A DNA stretch of 64,000 nt from Favolaschia claudopus. Taxonomy: Eukaryota; Basidiomycota; Agaricomycetes; Agaricales; Mycenaceae. Numbering within the stretch: position 1 is the first letter of the stretch; every line of letters starts with the position of its first letter. The notes beneath the pieces are model-generated. The model did no database searches. It saw nothing but the letters and a program-made list of their open reading frames with translations, and was not told the origin of the DNA. Positions 25,154 through 35,775 of the stretch are shown piece after piece. Made by a program: the position numbers and the translations under genes. Where the stretch lies: NCBI GenBank assembly GCA_037176885.1, contig JAWWNJ010000028.1, positions 1,426,001 to 1,490,000 on the forward strand, given 5' to 3'.

Positions 25154-26988
25154 ATGCCAGCTCTGGCGCAGGAACTGCTCGATGAAATCACCCAGTCGGT
25201 GGATGGTACCCAAAATGTGAAGGCACTCTCCTTGGCCTCTCGCGCATTTCGTTCGTCTAGCCAGCGGCGTCTGTTTAGGACATGGCTCCTCTACGACCGT
25301 GACGCACGCCTCCTTGATAAGGCTCCAACCATTTAGTTTTCGTTTGTGGAATCCGGCAAACCAAACGGAAATGGTTTAAAACCGTTTAGAAACAGTTTTC
25401 GGGGGTCAGAAATGCAATACCCACCAAACTGCATCGTTAACGATGAGAATCAATCATTCTCAGTGCCTGTTCTGCCGTATGTCTCTATTTCAATACCCTG
25501 AATCATTCTCCGAGGGCGGACTTGGGGACGTACCAGCACTTGACCAGCACATTCATGATTCAGGACCAAGCGGGGGTATTTCCTTATTTGGACCAACTAC
25601 CACAATGCGAACGATTGAAGCCCATAACTTAAGGTATTGCGAAGAAAGTGATCTGATGGCGTTGTCAAGGGTGGGGTGATACAAACTCGGTGAGATCACC
25701 ATTTTCTCACCTCATTTACTGCGCTGGGAGACCGCTGATTACCCCCAACATGAAAACTGTTTGTAAACTGTTTCCGCACCCTGGCAAATAAAACGGAAAC
25801 GAAAACGGTTATAACCGTGTGTAAACGTTTACAAACGGAAATGGTTGGAGCCTTACTCCTTGATTTCGAAGAGTTCGCGGGGAATGGTCCGCTCGTCGTC
25901 GCCACCTTTAAAAATGCGCAAAAAATGGCGGACAGTTTTCCTCATCTTCTGGACCACGCGCGAGATCTGACGGTAGATTTGCGCCAAGACGCCCCACTTG
26001 AGTTGCTGGAGGACGTTCTTCTTCCTCATGCTCCTCCGCTCGTCCGCCTCTGCATCAGGAATCAGTTCAGCCTTCATAGGGTCAATATGCGCGACCTCAA
26101 TCTGACTACGTCACCCCTGGCACACCTCTTCTTCCTCCCGACTTTGCGCTCGTTTTCTCTCGAGAACTTCGTTGGAGTGCCACGGTCTTTTATTCCGTTC
26201 GCCATGTCTAGATTCGATGAAGTCAACTTCGTTGATATTGGCATTGAACGCGCACCCGATGATTCACCGCTTCCTCTGCGTCCCATCAAAGCGAAAACGC
26301 TCAATTTTCGTTCCCAGTCAGATATCCTCTACGACAGGGATCGCTTCACGATCATCTTAGACATCGGGTTGGAGAGACATCTCCGAGGGCTCCGAATCCT
26401 GAGATTATCTAGCGGGAACGCCAGCTGGAGGACACTCCTGAAGGAAGGCGATATAACACAAACACTCGAGCATTTGGAGATCAAAGTCAAGTGTGAGTGC
26501 CCCATGAATTCGTTTCTCACTTTGCTGACGACATGACTGTGTATCATGTACTGGCAGATCTACCGCGTTTTTCTGAGTGTGCATTCACGACCCTTCGAGT
26601 TTTGAGGTTGGACTTTCATATTCTCGCCAAAGTCCTCTCCGGGAGCCTCGAAAGCGATGGACTTCCGATGTTCCCGAGCTCTGTCTCGAGTTTCGAGGAC
26701 TTGATGGAATTACTCCCCGTGTCGACACCCGCTCTGGAATCCTTGACGGTATGCATATCCGTCACCGTTATCGTTGGACCCTACTCCTGGCCCGGGCCCG
26801 ACGAAAATGTCGAGCCCTTCCCCAGTTTCGTGTCGATGCAACACTTTCCGAAATTGAACGGTATTCATTTTGCTATTGCTTCTGCGGAGGACGCCGTGGG
26901 ATTTGAAAATTATGCGGAGAGATTGTTCCCTGGACCGTGCGCTGCACATATATTATCCTATTCTACGTTTGATTTCTCGCTTTTTTGA
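25154..26988 (+). pseudogene. F-box/LRR-like gene split by a MITE
   Basis: ATG at 25154 opens MPALAQELLDEITQ...KALSLASRAFRSSSQRRLF, a clear F-box of the mushroom type. At codon ~55 the gene is interrupted by the 538 bp element 25318-25855, which introduces a stop. Beyond it the same frame resumes as DFEEFAGNGPLVVATFKNAQ and continues with leucine-rich sequence (FLPTLRSFSLENF, HLRGLRILRLSSG). An intron at 26493-26557 joins LEIKVK to LPRFSECAF, and the gene ends at 26988. Apart from the insertion no damage is visible, so the insertion looks young. It was presumably an SCF adaptor (about 420 aa), like the gene at 20365. Confidence 0.8.
25318..25855. mobile_element. hAT-like MITE, 538 bp
   Basis: The ends are perfect 17-bp inverted repeats, TAAGGCTCCAACCATTT and its complement. 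They are flanked by an 8-bp direct duplication CTCCTTGA at 25310-25317 and 25856-25863. An 8-bp duplication with a YARNG-type terminus (TAAGG) is the hAT signature. There is no coding capacity. Subterminal AAACGG / CCGTTT motifs recur near both ends, as in hAT binding arrays. It sits in the first exon of an F-box gene. Confidence 0.9.
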
Positions 26989-28029
26989 GGGCACTAAGTA
27001 TCCATGCGCATACATGGTCTCCAGTCTGATTCGAATCATCACAATTGTTACACAAACTACCGCTTGTGCTTTCATCGGATACCTTCGACACATTACTTAC
27101 CGGACTCCCCTTGCCACGACGTCGACGACAAGAACAAACCCATTATCTCACGTAGTCGAACTTACTCAACTATTGCTTTCGACCCCAACTATTTCAATGC
27201 TTGTGACTTTTATCGACTCAACTATAGTGCTAGAGCCCTTGGAGGCTGTTAGACAAGATCTCCGAGTATATCGAAGACTCGCATACTCTGCGCATGCGAC
27301 ACCTTCATCGTCTCCTTCCAATCCTCGCTTCGGCCACGATTATGACCTTCACGGTGTGAATTCCTTCCAGACCTTCAGTTTGAGATCCTCGCCTATCTGG
27401 TCCACGTGGAGGCGAAAAGCTCTGGCCCGTAAAAGAGAAGGAGATGTCTGGCATAGTAAGGCGCTATATTGGTTAGAATGTGTTGCGACTCGGACTCGTG
27501 ATAGCCTGATATGTACGGAGGTATTTGGGAGGTATAGAGCTCAGTATTTTCGCGGTCGGGAGTGTGCAAGCTGCTCTCCGTCGATCCCAAGCGCTGTTAG
27601 GCTCTTCGGCCGATCACTTCGTGAATAAGCATGCTTCGATGTTTTCCAGCGGAAACAAGAATCGCGGAAGATGGTCGTCAGGTGACCGTGTCGTGATGCC
27701 ATCAAACCTCACAAGCTTAAGCACCCCGCCTTCGGCAGGGCCGGCTCGCTGCGCTCGCGTCCCTACCTACGGCTTGTGCACAGCTTGTCGGGGCTCCGCC
27801 CCAAACCCCGCGTGTTCGCGGCGCGCGACGCCGGGGACCCCGTGATTTTCTGTCAAAAGTCACGTTACTAACGTCACCTTGTGTTTTCATGTCATTGTAT
27901 TGTATAGGACGAGACGACACCAGACACATCATTTTCAAAGTTTTTCTCCTCTCCCGTTCTGCCTCCCGATACCGATGGCTTTTGACGCTGGTGATCGAAT
28001 ACCTATACCTAATCCCATCGTCAAGTCTC
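26989..28029. other. No supported gene
   Basis: An open frame of ~200 codons (27016-27628, plus) has no recognisable domain and no conservation signal that can be judged here. A short open frame starting MAFDAGDRIPIPNP at 27975 runs into the left edge of the outer transposon at 28030. Confidence 0.4.
27722..27842. repeat. GC-rich hairpin cluster
   Basis: This ~120 bp island is sharply richer in GC than its flanks. It is made of several small hairpins in a row, including GCC-TTC-GGC, GCTCGCTGCGCTCGC and GGGGC-TCC-GCCCC. Its function and origin are unknown; it could be a short interspersed element or a structured transposon end. Confidence 0.5.
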
Positions 28030-28038
28030 AGCTCTCTG
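28030..28038. repeat. 9-bp target-site duplication, outer transposon (left)
   Basis: AGCTCTCTG here is repeated exactly at 35767-35775, directly outside the two terminal inverted repeats. Confidence 0.9.
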
Positions 28039-28588
28039 TAGTCTCGTGACCAGACTCTTATGACATCCCAAAGGGAACCCTGTCATAGGTTCGGAACAAG
28101 CCGCTTCCTCACACTCACATGACATTCACGTGCGGACACACGGAATTTGAGAAAGGGCTTGTGTCAAGATGTCAAAAAAGGGCAATGTCTTCGTCGCGCC
28201 GTACAGCTTCGAAAAGCGCGCCAATCTCTCTGTGTAAAAGGGATTTATTGTAGCTGGCATGTACAAATGTTAGTCTATCAACTCAGAAATTTGAAAAAAG
28301 CCCGCTCGTTGCCGCAATAGGCTGATGATCTACCGTCTCGAAACGGAAAGTGCCTATATGAATGATGTCGTTTGGAGTCATTGAACGTGTAGTTACACTA
28401 CAAGGGTGAAGATACGATTAAGGAAAGCTTTCTGCAACTTACCGTTTGAAAACTGAAGGTCATTTGAGTGTTCTAGTCGCGAATGATTGACTCGCCGAAT
28501 CCGGCAATATTGGTCATCACCGCGTCGCGTCTTTTTTTCAAGCCTCTAGCACCTACGTTGAATTTTCTCCGCTACCTACCAAGCTAAT

Positions 28589-31100
28589 ATGTCACACCGA
28601 CCACAAAACACACCAATCTCACCACAGACTCCTCGCCGCCGGCCCTTTACTCCTGTGCCACCGCATTCTCCTAGCACTCCTAGGCGGCACGTCCCTCCCC
28701 TCTCGACACGTCTACAGGGCATAAAACCCTGGAAATCCAGCGTAGAAGTCACCAGAAAAATGGTGGTAGACAAGCTCAAACTCACTTACCAACCGGATGA
28801 CTGGCAAATCCATCTCATTATCCGAATTCTCCGTGGCTACGACTCCCTTTTTCTCGCCGGAACTGGGTATGGAAAGAGCTTGATCTTTGAGGCAGTAGCT
28901 GTTCTTGGGGGAAAGAGTCGAATCACCATTGTCATCTGCCCTTTGAAAGCACTCGAGGCCGATCAGGTGTGTGCACAATTCCGATTACAAAGTAGAAAAA
29001 AAACTCACTCACTGCCACTGTCAGGTCAAACAAGCTTGCGAAAAAAATATCAACGCAGTTCTTATCAACGAGGACAACACCAGCGACCCAATCGTCTGGA
29101 AACAAGCTGAAAAGCACGCCCAGCTGGTCTATATTTCCCCCGAAATGGCACTAAGTGACCGTTTTGGGAAACTGTGGACAAATGTCAAATTTCGTACTCG
29201 TGTTAATGCTTTGATCATCGACGAGGCTCACTGTATCGATGAATGGGGCGAAGAATTTCGACCCATGTACCGAGAGCTTCACCGACTGCGCAGCTTCACT
29301 GGCCAGGAAGTCCCGTTTGTTGCGTGTACAGCAACATGCGCGACAAATACTTTCAATGTTATCTGGAGCTCCCTAGGGTTCGGACACCGTCCATTCTGGG
29401 GTCTGGATGTTGGGTCTGATCGGCCTAACCTCTTCTTCCATACTCGCACCCTCACCAATGTCCACAACCCGATTCTCGACGTCTTAAATGTCTTACCGGC
29501 AGACCTCGATGAAAACTCCGACCCCTCTGCAGTCCCAAAAATACTGACCTACCATGGCTCAGTGGCTGGCACAGGGAGCGCAAAGGCAGCATGGAGACGC
29601 GCATTACCTGCTCACCTACGCGGCTGCGTTGTCTCGTATTCTTCCGACATATCCGAGGCTGCCAAGAAAGACATATGGGAAGGATTTCTGTCAGGCCGTT
29701 ATCGGATTCTATGCGCTACAGATGCGGCGGGGATGGGCTGTAATGCGCCAGACGTCGAATTCTCGATTGTATTCGAATGTCCGAGGTCTCTTGCTGTACT
29801 CATTCAGCGGTGGGGACGCGCAGGCCGGAACCGAGTGGGGATTGGGACATGCATGTTCTTCGTACAAAAATGGGCATACAGACCAGCCCCACCAACAGTC
29901 GGTCTTGCGGTGCAGAGGGTCAAAGGCAAGGAGAAGGTGGTGATTGAACCTCAGACTCACACGGCCTCGCGCGCGAAGCTCGATCCGGCTCTCGAGGGAT
30001 TCATCAACTCCGGGACATCCACAGAAGGCAGGTCGTCTCCGAGATCAGAGTACAAGATATTAATCGCTTTATTCATAGCGTGCTCCCACGTCTTTGTCTC
30101 CAAATCTTTTCGACCGGAAACTGGACTTGACACTTATACCAGCTTGACTGACACTTTCTTATCCCGCGCCGGAACTCTTTCCCGTAGCTCCCCGCATGAA
30201 CTCAGCTGGACAGTCTTGGAGCTGAATCGTGCACCACCGCCAACTCGTTGCTGCATCCACTGTAACCCTACATTCCTTGACTGGTGTCAGCCATCAAGCT
30301 CTCGCGATCCCCGCATTTTGAAGTACGCGTCAGACTTCGTTCACCCTCTTCCAGTCCCGCCCTCTCGCCCTTCCTCTCCTGCCTCTGTCATCTCTGATAC
30401 TGGCACCGTGGCGTCACAGCAGTCAAACGAGTTTGAGCCAGTCCGCGGCAAGTCGTCAGTATCCAAAGAAGATAAATCCTCGCTACGAGAACTGCTTATT
30501 ACATGGCGGAAGGACCGACATTTTCGGATGGGAAACAGTCCTTACATCCCATGCGAGGTTCTCCTACCCCCAAAACAGTTGGAGAAGCTGGTTTCATCTT
30601 GCGGCATCTTCCTGAAGTACTCTCTCGTCGAGTCACACCATATTAGGAAAGCGGTGGATTGGGACATGGCAGCCGATGAAGATATTGCGGAAGTGTGTGA
30701 TGTCATCTCGCGCTGGAGGCTGACCCTGGAAATCAGACGGACACCAGAGTCAGCACGTCGGCCGCAAAAGAAGCCACAGACAGCTGCGAGTCCTGCTATC
30801 ACACAGCCGGTATTCACCCCGCTTCCGGTTCGCAACTCTCGTGGGAGTCCACGCGGTGGAGGGCGAGGACGGGGACGAGGAAGAGGCGGCACACCACGCG
30901 CCACTATACCTACTACACCTATTCCGGTCCATACCCCCACCTTTCAAATGCCCCCTTCTCGTTACGACGACTTTTTTTCATCTGTTGCCTCTTCACGGAC
31001 TTATACACCAATACCTCTGCGACACTCCTCTAGTTTGGCATCCAATACTTCTCATTCATATACACCTCCTGTTTCTGGACCTCCGCTATACCAGCCATAA
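28589..31100 (+). CDS. RecQ-like SF2 DNA helicase of the inner transposon
   Basis: This is an ATP-dependent DNA helicase with a RecQ-like core. After a Pro-rich leader (MSHRPQNTPISPQTPRRRP), a Q-motif-like stretch precedes motif I, AGTGYGKSL. Then come motif Ia-like VICPLKALEADQ, motif II DEAHCIDEWGEEFRP (the RecQ form), motif III CTATCA, motif IV-V ILCATDAAGMGCNAPDVE, and motif VI QRWGRAGRNR. An intron at 28967-29024 separates ALEADQ from VKQACEK. Instead of RQC and HRDC domains it has a long Ser/Pro-rich tail with an RGG-like run (GGGRGRGRGRGG near 30860). The core is intact, about 800 aa after splicing; a further intron near 30030-30130 is possible. It lies wholly inside the TIRs, tail-to-tail with the DUF6589 gene. 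Role inferred: unwinding or repair during transposition, or simple cargo. Confidence 0.85.
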
Positions 31101-31114
31101 ATACAATACAATTT

Positions 31115-34113
31115 CTATTCTACACCATCAAAGTCCCCGCCGCCACCTAATGCTCCGGAAGTACCCAATTCATCTCCACTGTGTACATCCGTGAACTCGT
31201 CATATCTAAGAGGATTAGCCTTCAGATTGTCGAAAGCGGTACCCGTATCAAGTGTTGTATCCCGCGTGGTATTTTTTGAAGATGATTCGTCTGGTGGGTA
31301 TCCACCCAGAGCAGGATCAAAGGTTGTGCTCTTGATGAAGTCATAGAACTTCCCGTTCCATTCTTCCGCACCCTTCACAAACACGTCAACAATTGCGGAC
31401 CGTGGTGGTTCGATCGGCGGGGGGTTTTTCGGGGGATTCTTTGGTATTCTTTTTGGCGGAGCGGGGACAAAGTGTCTGGTTTCACTGATGACATGGAACT
31501 TGCGACGCTGCATTTCAGAGACCAAAGCTTCCAGATCTTGGTTGAATTTGACCTCCTTGTGTCTCCGAGCACGATCTGGGTCTCCGAAAAAGTTCGCAAC
31601 CATGTGAGTGACATCGCGAAAAGCTTCAACACAAGCAGAGCCTTTCTGAATGATATACTCAACAGTCACCCCTGAGCCCGAGGCAATGAACACCCCCTGT
31701 GATACCAAAAGTTGTCAATGAATGTGGACAAAAGCATAACGCACACCTTAACCCAATAGTTGAGTTGTTCAAGATATAAATCGGACGCGATAGTCCGACC
31801 AATGATACCCCAGCGATTAATAAACCAAGACCTCTCAAGCGCCGTCCGCAACTTCTCAGGTAGTTCATATTTCCACCGAATCAGAACTTCCGCACATTCT
31901 CGAGCGTAGTTGTGTTGTCCCACCCCACGAAAAGCCAATGTCCAATATTTCAGTACCCGTATGAGCTGCCCAGGGTCCCCAAAGCTGACAGCTTTTTCGA
32001 AGAGACAGAAAAACAGGGCATCACGGATGAAATAAATTGAATGTGCCATCCAATCGTCTCCGGCAGCCTGTGCTGCTTTCGCGGCTGTTGCAGTTGCAAA
32101 ATTTGTTGATATAGCTGATGCGATTTGTTGAATACTTTCCCAAGTCGGCTCCCATTTAGCGAGTTGAGAATACAACGTAAATCCCTGGAGAACCCTATGA
32201 ATAACGGTCAGTCAATACATCGAACAAAGACTAATATAATTTCGTCACTGACATGACACAGTGCAAAATGCGCGCAATCAACGAATGGCGTATAAGAGAC
32301 TTGGCTGCAGCGTAATTTGGCTTGTTGACATCCCATTTTCGATTCAGGAGGCCCTTGTGTGCAGCCAGAGAGGCAGGATCCTCCACAGCACGTCCCAGAT
32401 GTGTTCGCATAATCATATGGGTTGCCTGAAGCGCAAAGTGAAAAGGCGCACTTAATTCCTGTGCGTATTCGAGCCGTTCCATCGCGTTGACATCGTCTGC
32501 CCGATCCCGCCGTGCCGCCCGTAAGTTACTGGATGTAAGCCAGTCACCGACAAAAATCCGCCAAATTGATGACCACCGACTTTCCGGAACAGTGCTTCGC
32601 TTTTGGATTGCGCTGAGGACCTTCACAACTCCTTTCTTTGATCCTTCATTCACGTCGAACACCCCGAATGGTCTAGCATCTGTTTTCGTTGCGGGGATTG
32701 GCCGATCCTTGGGCAACATTCCTCCCACCCGATCAGCAATATCTTTGCGATCTTTCCAGCGATTGTTTCCGGGAGTAAACACGACGATCATCTCCGCAAT
32801 GAGAGCTGTGAACGACTTCCCGATGATCTCGTCGTCCTCCGTGGTTGGTAGAATGTCAGATGGCTTCGCTTTTGCCCGCTGACCCCGGAGCGCAAGCTGC
32901 TCTGCCAGATCGGCTTCCGTAAATGCCTCCACATCCGGGATTCCAACAACTGCACAATTTGTGGCATTGATCATGTCGTTTGTACTCGAAATTCGCTGCT
33001 GTGATTTTCGGATAAAGATGTTGATGTTGTCGAAGATGGAGAAGAAAACTTGGCCGCTGAGAATCAATTGTATGGCCAATTGGATCGCGTCTTCGGTGAT
33101 GCGAGTCTTCACTCGTTCAACAGTCTGGCCTGAGACACAGACTCCAGCGTTGCTCAGCATCTGAATGACACGAGAGCTGGTCCCCGAAATTTTGAAGAAA
33201 AGCCCGAGAATGAGGGGTAGCACATTGGTGGATCGATTACGAACAAAGGCTAGCATTGATATAACTAAGAGAATGACCTAGATTGAAGTTTGAGTTACTT
33301 GTAGACACAAAAACACACGGGACATACAAAAACAGGATTGCGCGAGAAGCCTGGATATTCCGATGACCAGGCACTTTGCGGGACACTTTCAGGGTCAGCT
33401 TCGCCGGACTCCTGCTCGTTCTCGTCGTTGGGATCATCCTCCCAATCATTTCCATCCTCCACTTCATCCTCAGCCATCGACATGGCTGCCTCCCTTTGCC
33501 GCTGTTTCCTGGTACGATTGGGGGAAGTGGAGAATGTGTGAAGTAGCCCCCATGTAAATGGGGCAAGCCCTTGAATTATCTCGATGAGTTTATCGGGCCG
33601 CAGCAATCCCCGAAGCTCTCTAACAGTGAGAGTTTTGAGCCGGATGCGCAGAAGTGGGCTAGTGATGATTCTGTCGCTATCCTGCAGTGCGAGTTCGTGG
33701 GCGCAGGGAATAGACATCTGTCTAATGTACTGCTGCGCCTTGGGCCACCGATCTGCATTCCGCCAAAGGTCGAAGAGCATTGCTGGTGCAAATTGTGACT
33801 CTAGCGTAGATTCGGTCCCAAAGAAGCCCATGAAATGGGATATGCGCCTGGTAACACAAGGTATTTCGGTTGTGAATAGCCAATACACTAGTTGACGAGT
33901 AGAAACAGAGAGGAAGAGCATGAGAGAGAAGATGAGATGGAGCCGATCTTCGAGAGTTAATCCGCTCAAATGACCGGCGGGAAACCGAGAGTTCCAGTAT
34001 GCATCATCATATTTAAGGGTAGCCAGGATAAAGAAGAGTCGATGCCGTCGAAAGTATTGGGCGGAAGGCTGGAAGAGCGAGCTTGAGTGAGTCGTTCTGT
34101 CTGCGTGTCACAA
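31115..34113 (-). CDS. DUF6589-type protein, candidate transposase
   Basis: This large multi-exon protein matches my memory of DUF6589 proteins, which are very numerous in Agaricomycete genomes. Conserved-looking blocks: SIFDNINIFIRKSQQRIS...DMINATNCAVV near 33080-32950, FGVFDVNEGSKKGVV near 32650, IFVGDWLTSSN near 32550, and PFHFALQATHMIMRTHLGRA near 32390. The spaced Asp residues (FDN, FDVNEG, VGDW), with a Glu in MERLEYAQE, could be an RNase-H-like acidic triad; that is inference. Exons run at about 34110-33295, 33256-32231, 32200-31740 and 31690-31115; the last carries a Pro-rich and Gly-rich tail. No good ATG opens the first exon (the open frame reaches back to about 34113), so a short upstream exon is likely. 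Its stop is 14 bp from the helicase stop. Confidence 0.75.
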
Positions 34114-34556
34114 TTGTGTGACTAATGAAACGCGTCGTGTCACATAGTCCCGATTCGGCTCAAATCTTCGTACCGCGTCTGCTGCCTGAGGGGAGGCGAA
34201 AAAATTCTAACTTTTGCTGAGAAAGTTTTGACAAATAGTCGTGTAAAGCCCTAGAGACCCTCAAATTAGAGGCTGTGTTTCAATCCAGCCTCATTCTGTT
34301 CGAGTAGCAAAATGCAAGTGGCCGAGGAAAATGTCTATTCAGATCCCGTAATTTTTGTTCAATTTTTCCAAAAAGTAACCCAGCTTACAGACTTTTGAGT
34401 TCTCAATATGCGACTACTTTACTTCTAGGACATTGGAACTCATCTGAAAGAGATATTCGGGTCCCGAGACATCCCTTCTTTTCGGCAGTTTGGAGCAAGC
34501 CTCTCTCCGAGGAAGTCCGGCTTGTCCGGACCGGAGAAAGGCTTGTTCCGAACCTA

Positions 34557-34808
34557 ACCCTGTCATAAGAGTCTGGAACAATCACCGGCTGTCGAACCAT
34601 ACCATGGCCTTATCAAAATCGATTGCTTTTTCACACACTATGTGGCCTCCTCGGAGCCTCTTCCGAGCTTCCGGATAAGTTTCTCACACGTTTGCCTGCC
34701 CTTCGGCGCGTGTTTAAAGCGTGTTTTCGACGCATTTTTGAGTCCTTGTCCTCTACCAAAGCACACACAACCCTTGCCTTTAGCTCTACAAAGTCTCTGT
34801 GCAAAGAT
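34557..34808. other. Outer-element sequence right of the inner insertion
   Basis: After the second ACCCTGTCA copy the outer element resumes with TAAGAGTCTGG, the partner arm of its subterminal hairpin. It then continues as a leader before the truncated helicase. An in-frame extension upstream to 34623 has no domain. Confidence 0.6.
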
Positions 34809-35747
34809 ATGGACTCAGATGCCTCAAATATTCGACTTACATCTCGTACACATACAAGATCTACATCTACATCCAGTGTTACTTCCTCTGTGTCTACTCC
34901 ATTGCGTCCAAGTGGGCTTCAGGCTATGTCTACAAGCTTTGATTCTCCAGTGAATCCTCTAGCTCCTGTTTCAACTCCCAAACAATTTAGACATGGCTTT
35001 GAAGCTCAACCAAAAGCTTTACCTTTTAAACCATATTCCTTGAATAGCCCAGGCACTCCCACTCAAGCAGCTTTTGTATCAGCACAGAATACTGCCTTAC
35101 AGAATATTCTAACTCTGGATCCTGATCAATGGACTGAGATTGCAAGGGAGGCTAGGCTCATACCTGAACAAGCAAAAGTTCGTTCTTTCCAGGTTCAAGT
35201 CTGTAATGCAATCCTGATGCGGAAAGGGGATTGTGTGGTGATATCAGCCACTGGCTCTGGCAAATCACTTACTTGGACACTCCCTCTCGCTGCGAGAAAA
35301 CAAGGGATTTCCCTTGTTATCACACCCTTTACAAGTCTTGGATTGGAAGGTGAACTCCTGTATGTTTAAGTTCACATCTCCCTCTGTGATACTACTAACA
35401 AATCAATCAGAAGCAACACTGGAAATATATCTTCAAAGTTCATTTACTCAGAGCAGCACAGTCAACAAGACTATGAAGATATAGCTCAAGGTGATATGAT
35501 GGTTGTCTATGTCTGCCCGGAAACACTGGAGAGCCCAGCTTTTGCCAGACTTTTACATTCAGATTCATGGAAGAAAAGATTGTCTGCAATATATCTTGAT
35601 GAGGCACATCTTGTACACCAGGCACGAGGCTGGCGACCTTCATACTCTCGCATCTATCAACTACGAAACATAATTGGGCATGCCATTCCACTTATCTGCC
35701 TCTCCGCTACTTGTCCTAAAGCTTGGGTTCCCTTTGGGATGTCATAA
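34809..35747 (+). pseudogene. Truncated RecQ-like helicase of the outer transposon
   Basis: This is the N-terminal half of an SF2 DNA helicase. ATG at 34809 (MDSDASNIRLTSRTHTRS) opens a Ser/Thr-rich leader. It is followed by RSFQVQVCNAILMRKGD, motif I VISATGSGKSLTW, and VITPFTSLGLEGEL. A 51-nt intron (35360-35410) separates that from MMVVYVCPETL, motif II YLDEAHLVHQARGWRPSYS, and motif III LICLSATCPK. The frame then runs straight into the right TIR and stops at TAA 35745-35747. The whole second RecA domain (motifs IV-VI) is missing, so it cannot be a working helicase. It is only loosely similar to the inner helicase. Its codon use is clearly more AT-rich than neighbouring genes, suggesting a different origin. 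Confidence 0.8.
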
Positions 35748-35775
35748 GAGTCTGGTCACGAGACTAAGCTCTCTG

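Larger units (their letters stand above)
28086..34556. mobile_element. Inner TIR transposon with RecQ-like helicase and DUF6589 gene
   Basis: This 6471-bp element has perfect 17-bp terminal inverted repeats TAGGTTCGGAACAAGCC (28086-28102 and 34540-34556). It is flanked by the 9-bp duplication ACCCTGTCA at 28077-28085 and 34557-34565. It contains two convergent genes whose stop codons are 14 bp apart: the helicase (+) and the DUF6589-type gene (-). Its terminal ~100 bp at each end recur in the 855-bp element at 40290-41144, which shows that these ends define a mobile family. The architecture (TIRs, 9-bp duplication, SF2 helicase plus second large protein) resembles the helicase-bearing Academ lineage as I remember it. 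It is distinct from Helitrons, which have no TIRs and encode a Pif1-type helicase. Confidence 0.9.
28039..35766. mobile_element. Outer TIR transposon with truncated RecQ-like helicase
   Basis: Perfect 42-bp terminal inverted repeats lie at 28039-28080 and 35725-35766, starting TAGTCTCGTGACCAGACTC. They are flanked by the 9-bp duplication AGCTCTCTG. The inner element (28086-34556 plus one 9-bp duplication) sits five bases inside its left TIR. Without that insertion the outer element is about 1248 bp and carries the helicase fragment at 34809-35747. In the uninterrupted left end, CCAGACTCTTATGACA would pair with TGTCATAAGAGTCTGG across a 15-base loop, a subterminal hairpin now split by the inner element. 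It is probably an internally deleted, non-autonomous copy. Confidence 0.88.

Noticed and set aside
25318..25855. Tc1/mariner assignment (TA duplication) for the F-box MITE
   Set aside because: TA also fits the edges, but a full 8-bp duplication CTCCTTGA and the YARNG terminus fit hAT better.
27016..27628. ~200-codon open frame after the interrupted F-box gene
   Set aside because: No recognisable domain and no clear start context. It is listed only as unassigned sequence.
28086..34556. Helitron interpretation of the helicase element
   Set aside because: It has TIRs and a 9-bp duplication, and the helicase is RecQ-like rather than Pif1-like with a Rep domain.
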